From Diphasiastrum complanatum (taxonomy: Eukaryota > Streptophyta > Lycopodiopsida > Lycopodiales > Lycopodiaceae), in the NCBI GenBank assembly GCA_029204225.1, contig CM055101.1, positions 41,812,927 through 41,876,926 of the forward strand: a stretch of DNA of 64,000 nucleotides. The letters run 5' to 3'. Of this stretch, positions 55,142 through 64,000 are shown piece after piece. The translations under genes were made by a program, and so were the position numbers. Numbering within the stretch: the first letter of the stretch is position 1; each line of letters opens with the position of its first letter. A model generated the notes under the pieces. The model worked only from the letters and a program-made list of their open reading frames with translations. It was not told the origin of the DNA and made no database searches.

Positions 55142-56416
55142 TATTGCTAACAAATCATCTCCAACAAGAGAAAATATCTAGTGTTCTATCTGTTCCCAGA
55201 ATCACACTGCCAACCCCCAACTAAAAACGCATTTTTCGGTAACATCCAGACCCATGTATCGACAATACCACTCTTACAATCCACAACAACCCATGTCGGG
55301 CCTAGGAGTATATCAACCACGACCAACTGCACCAATCAGTACCAACCACGCCAACAGTTTGTTGTCAATCAACCCGTTTCACAACAAGCTGTCCATTTTA
55401 TTGATCCAAATTCTATCGATCCAGCAACTTATTATGTGGACGACACTACTCCAATTGCATACTCCTCTGAGCAAGTGGTCTATTATCAGTATGATTCTAA
55501 TGCTCAAGTAGTCCCCAACCTATGATCCTAACCAAGCTGTTTTTGCAACGCATCAACTTCCCGCAATACGCGGATGTTTTATCTGTGCAGGTAAACATCC
55601 TAGTATTCATTGCCCAGACAAACTTCGGTTTCCACCAGCTTGTGAAAATTGCCGCATTGAACACCATGTGGAGGACTATCCTTCCAGATCTAAACCAGCT
55701 GCTCTTGTCCGTTCCGTGGAAGTTGAAACCTTGCCGGTCGAAACTCTGCCAGCGAAACTATGCTAGTCTGGGTCTTGACTTGTGCACAAACCCAACATCA
55801 AGCCCCTACCATTGCACCCAACAAAACCCAGCAGCGCACCATTCCCCCGAGTGAAGGATCGACGCCCATTGTATATCCTCAACCATCCGAAGAAATTAGG
55901 TTGCATCACCAATATTGACAACAAATTCAAAATGCAGACCAACACTCTTCCACTTCTCATAAAGTACCTCACATGCCTTTCGAGATTAAAACCCTTGAAG
56001 GCACTGAAGCCTGGAGAGACCTGTTACAAGCTAACATGACCCTCCCTTTCCACGTTCTATGGAAACATGCAGGTAAGTGGAAACAATAACTCCAATCCAC
56101 CGAAACCACCACCCGAAAGAGACGAGTCGATACATCTGATGTTTCATAAATGCTTGTCAAAATATCTCATGCTTCTTTTGAAGTGGAACAATTTGATACA
56201 TGAGCTATCTGAGTATCTTTCTGATTTAAGCATACAATGGCAAGTGCTTTGCCATCTTTTGCCTCCCATACGGGTAGCAGTTCTGGTTCGGCCAATCTGG
56301 CTATTGAACCATTAGCGTATCCCCATATCTCTTTTTTCGATCAGTATCATCCTCATCTTGAATTTCCACATGTGAAAATCATCTCCGTTGAACTTATTGA
56401 TCAATCAGATTTATGA
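55142..56416 (+). pseudogene. Downstream part of the same gypsy: zinc knuckles and decayed tail
   Basis: A P/Q/T-rich stretch is open at 55,181-55,525 (QPRQQFVVNQPVSQQAVHFI). Near 55,570-55,660 two knuckle-like motifs occur (CFICAGKHPSIHC and CENCRIEHHVEDY), in other frames. Later phrases (KDRRPLYILNHPKK, MPFEIKTLEGTEAWRDLLQA) are separated by shifts. No protease, RT or integrase motif was found. Confidence 0.6.
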
Positions 56417-56538
56417 GGTGGATCATTTCATGAAGATCGAAGAACAGAGATTGTACGCAAATCAATTATAAACTAGCTCTAAAAATATGAAACTATTCAG
56501 GTTCTTTTAATCTCAAGACTCTAGTGTATCCAAACCAC

Positions 56539-56550
56539 GCTTTGATACCA
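56539..56550 (-). other. Primer-binding-site-like sequence on the minus strand
   Basis: The minus strand reads TGGTATCAAAGC, a common variant. If real, a minus-strand LTR ends just above 56,550 and the gypsy-like sequence below was entered from a second element; no LTR could be delimited. Confidence 0.45.
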
Positions 56551-56975
56551 CTCTGATGGGAATGACACATGATTTCTCAGGTCGCAGCGGAATAGGAGGC
56601 CGTCATTCCACCAAAGGAAAACAATAATGATAAAAATAAAACAATAATAGGATCTGGATTACTTAGAGACTTGGAGAATAGAGCGTTTCAGATTTGTGTT
56701 GATAATGAATATCAATGTATGTTTCGTTGACAACCATAAAGAAATGCGAAATGATTAGGCGTCTGAGACAGCCATGCAATTCTTTGTTACTGATATTCGT
56801 GATAATTGAAAAAGAGTGAGAGGTAATTAAACATTCAGCACAAATGCAACATGACAAAAACATAACGAATATGTACAATAAAGTTGTAATAACAACGATC
56901 AAATCACAAGACAGTTGTGCTGAGCGCGTGATCCTACTTACATATCCAAGTAATTGCTATAATTCAGAATACTTT

Positions 56976-57080
<105 letters not shown>

Positions 57081-57609
57081 GAGTCAGATAGTGAGGTTCT
57101 ACATTCTCTGTGTGTATTGTCTCTAATCGCTCATTTTCTTGTATAATTGTTTGATGATCTTATGTTATTCTAATTTTACAATTACAAGATTATTAACAAT
57201 TCTGTAGGCTAATCACTGGAGCATGAAGACGTTGATAGATCTTGTACAAAGTCTTGTGTAGATCTGCAGATCCTCGCATACTTCACATTCCTCGCAAAAA
57301 CTTATGTTCTTCGGTTTGATTTGAATGTTGAGTAGAACACTTTTGTCGCATTCCTCACATTCCTTGTCTGTTGAAGATTGCGTGTAAAACTACGGACTAG
57401 GCGAGAAACAATTCATTTATGCAGACTGTTTGTAAGAGAGTAATTTCCTTGAGTGAATTAGAGGACAGTTAGAGTGAGTAGGAGTAAGATTAACTCCAAC
57501 ACATTAGTCATTAGAAAACTTCATACTTGGATCCATTGGAAAATTTGCTATTTGCAATCTACCATTTTTGCTTTTTTAGCAAGTTTTGAATATATCTTTG
57601 TTGACTGAT

Positions 57610-57880
57610 GAAAATCTATAACTTGACCTGATTTTTGAAAATTTGTATCCCAAGGCTGAAATGAGCTTTTCCTAAATCTGTCATGTCAAAGTCATTCGAC
57701 AACATAGCTTTAGTATCATTCAACAATGAAATACTATTGCTAAAAAGTGAATTATCATTCACATATAATGTGGTAATGAAAGATGATAATATTGTCTTAA
57801 AGTAAACGTTTGAGTCGGCTGACCTAGCAATAAAACCATGTTCAATAAAAAATGTGTTATCCTTTGAAACCATGCCATAA
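57610..57880 (-). pseudogene. Copia RT fragment upstream of the PPR gene
   Basis: The minus strand reads EHGFIARSADSNVYFK, then LYVNDNSLFSNSISLLND (YVDD changed to YVND) and LSNDFDMTDLGKAHFSLGIQ. This is the palm-to-thumb part of copia RT only. Confidence 0.85.
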
Positions 57881-57983
57881 GAAAAAGCTTCTATGGATGA
57901 GACATATCTATATGTCTCATCCATTACACGATTTACAACAAGGTCAAGGTTAGGGTTGAGGTTTCCAAGAGAGAAAAATAGTG

Positions 57984-58004
57984 GGAGAGAGAGAGAGAGA
58001 GAGA
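57984..58004. repeat. (GA)n run before the PPR start
   Basis: A GAGAGA tract of about 21 bp, 80 bp upstream of the PPR ATG. Such tracts are common in plant 5' regions and could bind GAGA-type factors; this is not shown here. Confidence 0.85.
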
Positions 58005-58084
58005 AAAAGGGGCATTCATCTGGCCACATTGTCGTAGTTTTATGAGAGGGTTTCTGTAATGCTTGCTGTAGCTTCTTCTCAGCC

Positions 58085-60264
58085 ATGTCTCTCTTCACTG
58101 GTTTTACCAACTTTTCTTTTGTGTCTCACATGTTGGATAGACAGCATTTGTGCAAGAGTTCTAAAGATGTGGCAGAGCAGAAAGATAGTAATAGTTCCTG
58201 GATGAAGTTTATTCCATCTGCAGCAAATGCCGCTCAGGCACAGGCAGCACGTGTTGCTCAAGACCCTGAGGACAGCGTTGACATCTTGGAAACTGGAAAC
58301 CGGAAAAGAGCGGCCAGGAATGCAGTGGAGGTGATTCAGCAGCTGGAACGGCTGCAGGACGAAGACTTGAGGATTGAGCTGATTAGAAAGTCTCGAAGGC
58401 TTCTTCCCCGAGCGGTTTTGGAGGCTTTTACTGATAGACTTCATCGGGGACAATGGCAGTCTGCCTTGCAGGTAAATCATCTCATAAAAACATGGAAAGC
58501 TTTTCAAATCTAGTATGCGATTTTCAAGAAAAACAGAAAACGAAAAACAAAAAAGGAAAAAAAAAAACTCAAAAGGATTGTCTGTCGTCTCTAAAGCAGA
58601 GCTTTCTGCTTCTGTAAAGCTTTCTTTAAAGCGAGGCTTTATGTTTCTGTACGGGTTTAGGCTTCTAAATTCGCGTTAGCTCAAATTCAGCCCAGGTGTT
58701 TTTGTGGCAATTTGGTTGGTCGTAGTTTTGATGCCTTTGATAGCCTGAACTCGTGGATGGATTCCGAAAAATCTGAACCCTCAGCGCAGGATGTTTCTCG
58801 GCAACACAAATCTAGCCAGTTAAATCACCTCAGCATATTATGGAAATCACGAGCAGGTCCTCTTCCTAGCCAATACCGCGGATAACTTACCGGTAATATC
58901 CATAATGTCCTCTCATGACTTGTCCATTATATGCCTCGGCGTGAACATTGTCCTATTTGTAAAGATTTGTCAAAGCAAGGGTTTCTGTTTCTTGAGGGGT
59001 CTCTGCTCGTATGTATGATTCTATGGAACATCTTCAGATCTATTAAACTACTCGCTACATATTAATATAGTGTCAGATCAATATCAATGCAACATATTAA
59101 TCAGACATATGACGCTTTTGATGCAGGAGGTATTTCAGACCTTCCTTTTGGGGCTTGTGGCAGGTCTTTGATCTGTTGAGGGAGCAAGAATGGTACAAAC
59201 CCGAGCCAGGAACATACATTAAGCTCTTTGGATTGCTGGGGAAATGCAGGCAGTCTGGAAAAGCATTTGTTTATTTCGAGAAGCTCCTGGAAGATGGCTG
59301 CCAGCCTTCTACAGAGGTCTACACAGCACTTCTTTCCACTTGTACTCGTAGTCTCGACCTCGATAACGCTTGGATGCTGTTTGAAAAGATGAAGCTTGAT
59401 GCCAGATGTTCTCCGGATGTGTTTACATACAGTCTGATGATAAAAGCCTGCTGCGAGACTGGTTCCCATGATCGAGCAATCGAATTATTCAAAGAAATGC
59501 ACAGATCTGGTGTTTCCCCAAATGTTGTTACTTACAATACGCTAATCGATGCTTTTGGGAAAGCTGGCAAGCTAGAAGAGATGGAAGAAATATACTCTAC
59601 GATGTTGGAGCATGGAGCCTGCAAACCCGATGTATGGACTCAAAATAGCATCATCAGAAGCTTTGGTAGAGCTGGAAGGATCGATAAGATGGAGCAATGG
59701 TTTCAGAATCTAACAAATCTGGGGCTTCAACCTGATGTGGTTACCCTTAACTGTCTCATGGATGCGTATGGCAAAGAAGGAATGTTCAAGAAAATGGTAT
59801 CAGTTGTAAACTACATGCATAAATACCACTATAAGATGAATACAATCACGTACAACACACTTCTTGATGCTTATGGTAGAGCAGGAGAGATTGACGAAAT
59901 GGAGAAAGTTTTTCGCATTATGAAATGTAAAAGTGTGAAGCCTGATTCGGTCACCTTTTGCACTCTTCTTAATGCTTATGGCAAGAAAGCACTCAGGAAT
60001 AAGGTGAAGAAGGTTTGGCTACAGTTGGAAAATAGTGATGTGTTGCCAGATGCAGCTGTCTATAATGCTGCTATGGATGCATATAGAAGAGCTGGAACCA
60101 TCACCGACATAGAAAGCATTTACCAAGCAATGATCATGAACAGATGCCGACCTGATTTTTTCACTTACAATATCATGAATCTAGCTTATCGGAGCCAAGG
60201 TTTGGATGACACAGCTGAAAAACTGCTGTTACAATTTCAAGAAAATGGTTGGAGTATCAGTTGA
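58085..60264 (+). CDS. P-class pentatricopeptide repeat protein, two exons
   Basis: Exon 1 is 58,085-58,471 and exon 2 is 59,164-60,264. The 692-bp intron has a GTAAAT donor and a GGCTTGTGGCAG acceptor in phase 0, joining RWQ/GQWQSALQ to VFDLLREQEWYKPE. The product is about 495 residues. After an N-terminal region with a helical segment (RLQDEDLRIELIRKSRRLLP, about 100-115), ten 35-residue P-type PPR motifs run from about residue 145 to the end, recognisable by PDVFTYSLMIKACC, PNVVTYNTLIDAFGKAGK and MNTITYNTLLDAYGRAGE. There is no E, DYW or SMR domain. Such proteins bind organelle RNA by one-base-per-motif recognition and act in stability, splicing or translation. From memory it most resembles Arabidopsis At3g53170-type proteins; that is not verified. 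No lesion is seen, so it is probably functional. Confidence 0.92.
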
Positions 60265-60991
60265 GAGTAAATGGGAATATTACATTGGACACTTCGACTT
60301 CATTTTTTGTGTATTATATGAAACTGCTTCAAATTGGATGTGAGTGAACATGTTTCATAGATGTGCAAGGGTGAGCGTAATTGTTTTCCTGAAAAGAGTC
60401 TTGCCATGAAAATCTGTTTAAAGCTGTGTATCATGTGTGCGGATTTCTTGTGGATCATAAAAATAACTAGTGAGAAATTTCTTTAGAGCAACCAAGATAG
60501 AGGAGATTATTTTGATTAGATATAATGATTTAGAAAAATTCTCATGATTGATCGTGGAGATATTTGTGTTTGGGCAATGAGGAATGCCCTCTTGGTGTAG
60601 CTTTGCTCTACTCAAAATTTTTGCATCTTAATGGTGCATATTAGTACTGAAAATATTCAGATATGGTCCTAGGACTTTGTGCATTCTTCTCGAAATTATT
60701 GACCCTTCGCTCTAACAACCAAAATGAAGCAAATATCTTAATGTATTTTTTTATGACTAAGGTCAGTAGATAAGAGATTGTTGACTTTTGGGAAGGAGAA
60801 GCAGCAAAATGTTACATACAGAACTGCACATGGCTTTAAAAGATTGAGTGGCACATAGTGCGACATTAGCCTACATGTGACTGTATGTCTTTTTATCAAC
60901 ATTTGGAGAGATAGAGAAGGCATGATCTGATGATGTGTTCCGAGTCTCCACATCCAAGAAAGTCCACTTTTGGATGTGCACGTAGGGCGCC
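60265..60991. other. PPR 3' flank, no further gene recognised
   Basis: AT-rich; it holds the 3' UTR. Near 60,949-60,980 an inverted pair (cacatccaa/ttggatgtg) precedes the next element. Confidence 0.6.
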
Positions 60992-62256
60992 TATAAGAGT
61001 CACCACTTCAAGATCTTGCTTACAAGACAAAACAATAGAGAACACACTGTTGGAGAAACCACCCAACCAAGTAAAAGCAACCACAATCAATCTTTAGAAG
61101 CTTCACCCCCAAGCCAAGAAATAAGAAGCATGAGAGTAGAGAGAGATCGTGGCAATGAATCAACCAAATGGATTAGTAGGGCGAGTTTGGCCTCCTTATA
61201 TAAGGCTTAGAACCACCTGTGCATGTAGTAATGCAAGGTCTCAACTCCCTTGAACATAGATTCCACTAAAATAGAGTCTCTCTGCATGGATCCTCTATTC
61301 ATAGATTGCTATTGATACTCTACACATGCATATACGGTCCCAAATCTTGTACTGACTCCAATTAGTGTGTTTGGGTCTCACAAGGTTATTAATTACTTGC
61401 GGGTCACGTCCAGTATGACATCGCATAAACTAATAAGCTTGATTAACTAGAGTGTCGGGTATCTAAGTCTAGGATTATACTGAATCCTATATACAGGACG
61501 TGGACATGACATTTCTCCCCCTTAATCTGGTTTTGTCCTCAAAACATGAAAGAATTACAGGAACAATTTCTTTAACTTTTTTTATTAACCTTGAAAATCA
61601 TTATCCTTAGTTTGACTTTCTTATCAAACAAGTACTCAGAGTTAAAACTGGTTTTCAAACATTATTTTCTATTTTGGAGTACAAACGCAGGTTTGGAAAG
61701 TACACTAAGCGATAAATTTTCTCATTTGGGTTACACTTTCTATAAGTAATATCACCTTCATGTAAAACTCTTACATGAGATATTGGGTGAAGTATTTCCT
61801 AACTTAAGAGATTAAAGTTAAAAAAATTAACAGTTATAGTCTAAAATTATCCACAACTCGGCACACAGCTCATAAAGCTTCAAATATCCTTAGAATCCAC
61901 AATTCTAAAATATAATAATTCATTCAACTAGAATCTCTAGGAAAATCATTAAGATAAAAAATGATCAAACTCAACATCTGAGTATCCTAGATACTTCTCT
62001 TGAGTTAAATGCCCCTGTTTCTAGTATCAAATGCGCTCTATTCATAGATTGCTATTGATAATCTACACATGCATATACGGTCCCAAACCTTATACTAACT
62101 CCAATTAGTGTGTCTGGGCCTCACAAGGTTATTAATTACTTGCGGGTCACATCCAGTATGATGTGGCATAAGTAATAAGCTTGATTCATTGGAGTACTGG
62201 TGGGTACCCAACTCTAGGAATATATTGAATCCTATATACAGGACGTGGACATGACA
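60992..62256 (-). mobile_element. Internally deleted LTR element of the LARD-like family
   Basis: In minus orientation the 3' LTR is 61,511-60,992 (about 520 bp, TGTCATGTCC to CTCTTATA), with polypurine tract TTAAGGGGGAGAAA just before it (61,512-61,525). The 5' LTR is cut to 62,256-62,036, and about 520 bp of internal sequence remain. The flanks are gcgcc (60,987-60,991) and acgcc (62,257-62,261), a 5-bp target duplication with one change. No coding motif is present. Confidence 0.85.
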
Positions 62257-62939
62257 ACGCCACTTTTGGATGTGCAAAATCTTTGTTCCTAGATGCCATG
62301 CACATCCAAGGAGTAGCTCAACAGTCGAATAAATGTTGTTTGGGGTTGTGGTGGATATTTTTAGAGTTGTTTTTGTAACTTTTAAGATCCATTCAACAAT
62401 TAAAAAAATTAGATTATTCATTTCATCATTCTTTAAGGTAATCTCCCCACCTGGTGAGTTGTCGTACCATGGGCTTGCGTACCCAAATTCAATTATTTGT
62501 GATCCCACGAGGTGATAATACCAATAAGCATTCTTTGAGTTATGGAGTTGGAGGGCGCTATGCTTGTTGCTTGATTGCAAATAGGTTGATCTCATTATGT
62601 TTTTAAGATTCTGATCATTGAAATTGTTTCTATTTTGAAAATAATTGTTTTTCTTTTTAAATATTATTACCTGTTTTTTAAATTGCAGATTAGGGGTTCA
62701 TATATTTGTTAGAAGCAATGTTTACTTTATACAATGTCATCTATTAGGCTTTAGCCTATGTAAGTCTCATGTCTATTGAGTGGGGTTGTGAGTTAAATAT
62801 AAAGACAATCTTAATCTATCCTACATTTTGAGTTATTGACTAGTGGCTTTGAGTTGTGACCCACATTAATCACTTGCAGTACAAGTCACCTAGTGAGATA
62901 GGGGGTGGAGACCTATTCTAGGTGTCAATAATGTATTTT
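62257..62939. other. No gene recognised
   Basis: The sequence ttggatgtgca...tgcacatccaa (62,266-62,312) forms an inverted pair matching the one at 60,949-60,980. The rest is AT-rich. Confidence 0.55.
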
Positions 62940-64000
62940 GTCATGCTGTGAAAAACTGGAATTTTTTGCCAATTTAATACAACTCTGATTGTCGCACTGA
63001 CGTACCGTAGGTGAATCTTGTACCATATGTAGATCATGTAGAATCCTTCGTAACCATATTGCTTCATATGTTGCACTCGTAGTAGCTCGATATTCTGCCT
63101 CTATAGATGATATAGCATTAGTATGTTGCTTCTTTGAACTCCAAGAGATAGCACCAGAACCAAGACAAAAAACATAACCTATAGTAGATCTTCGGTCTTC
63201 CGCATCTCCAGCCCAATCAACATCTACATATCCCTAAACTTCAAATCAACCTGTCTACAATAGAAAATACCAAATCTCAAAGTGTCCTAGCTTTCCAATG
63301 AATCTGCTTAGGCTTAGCCATAAACTGACTTACTATACTCACATCATAAGCAATATCTGGTCTCGTAGTAGTTAGATAGATTAAGCTTCCAACAACCTTT
63401 CTATAAAACGCTTCATCTACATCCTGATCTTCCTCAGCTTTAGTAAGCTTACATCCACTATCATATGGTGTAGAAATAGGCTTGCACTATGACATATTGA
63501 ACTTTTCAAGAAGTTCATGAGTATACTTAGATTGAGAAATAAATAGCCCCTGTGCTACTCTCCATACCTCAATCCCAAAAAAAAATTATAGTGAACCAAG
63601 ATCTTAATCATACTATGATCTGATCATGTGATAACAAGATCACTCACATACATCACCACAATTACAATATGATTATCCTTGATCAAAACATAAATTGTAT
63701 GCTCCGAACTACTTCTTTGAAAGCCAAGCTCCTCAAAGTATGTGTCAATCCTCGTGTACCATACACTGGGTGCTTGCTTAAGCCCATATAGTGCTTTGTC
63801 CAACTTGCAAACCTTGTCTTCATGTCCCACTACTATGTATCCCTCTGGCTGCTCCATGTAGACTTCTTCCTCTAGAAATCCATTCAGGAATGCACTCTTT
63901 ACATCCATTTGTTGAATATCCCATCCAAACTGAGCTGCCAATAATAAAACAGTCCTCATAGTAGTAGACTTAGCAACTGGTGCAAAAGTTTCCTCATAGT
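62940..64000 (-). pseudogene. Copia RT and RNase H, decayed, continues past the window
   Basis: On the minus strand from the window end: QFGWDIQQMDVKSAFLNGFL, EEEVYMEQPEGYIV, LDKALYGLKQAPSVWYTRID, then VIVVMYVSDLVIT, where the catalytic YVDD reads YVSD. Below 63,620 frames are broken. RNase H is seen at 63,230-62,990 as [40 protein letters not shown] and [20 protein letters not shown]. The rest of pol would lie beyond base 64,000. Confidence 0.9.

Noticed and set aside
58079..58507. 142-codon minus-strand frame opposite PPR exon 1
   Set aside because: Shadow of the real exon on the plus strand.

Overview
This window looks like nuclear DNA of a land plant with a large, retrotransposon-rich genome. 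The evidence is plant-type Ty1/copia and Ty3/gypsy elements with initiator-tRNA-Met primer sites, a P-class pentatricopeptide (PPR) gene, and long introns packed with repeats. I cannot fix the lineage; a fern, lycophyte or gymnosperm would fit as well as a flowering plant.

Two host genes can be supported. The first was found by reading splice signals and protein together. It is a minus-strand BRF1-like gene, encoding the TFIIB-related subunit of the RNA polymerase III factor TFIIIB. Nine short exons lie between 30,563 and 3,336 and join in phase at all eight junctions. They encode the second half of the zinc ribbon and both cyclin repeats, about 264 residues. The first exon and the C-terminal exons were not found. 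One intron (5,244-20,113) is about 14.9 kb long and holds a nested retrotransposon pile; another (24,430-29,939) holds copia and gypsy fragments. The second gene is a plus-strand two-exon P-class PPR gene (58,085-60,264, about 495 residues) that looks intact.

Layout. 1-2.2 kb: 5' end of a minus-strand gypsy-like element with a tandemly repeated leader. 3.3-30.6 kb: BRF1-like gene. Its large intron contains a decayed minus-strand copia (5.5-9.7 kb) and a minus-strand gypsy (9.8-18.3 kb) whose reverse transcriptase is split by a younger plus-strand copia (10,249-15,478). That copia has 502-bp LTRs, a near-perfect 5-bp target duplication and an open 940-codon pol frame that has lost its reverse transcriptase core. 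32.7-36.0 kb: a decayed minus-strand LTR element. 36.4-41.5 kb: a large LTR element with no recognisable coding capacity, carrying a 574-bp foldback insertion. A deleted relative of it sits at 61.0-62.3 kb. 42.5-53 kb: a decayed copia, (CCCTAG)n arrays, and decayed reading frames that may come from an unclassified DNA transposon. 53.3-56.4 kb: decayed gypsy gag. 57-60.3 kb: dinucleotide repeats, a copia fragment and the PPR gene. 62.9-64 kb: a decayed copia RT/RNase H running off the window.

All calls come from reading the sequence by eye. Family names rest on recognised motifs, not on searches.
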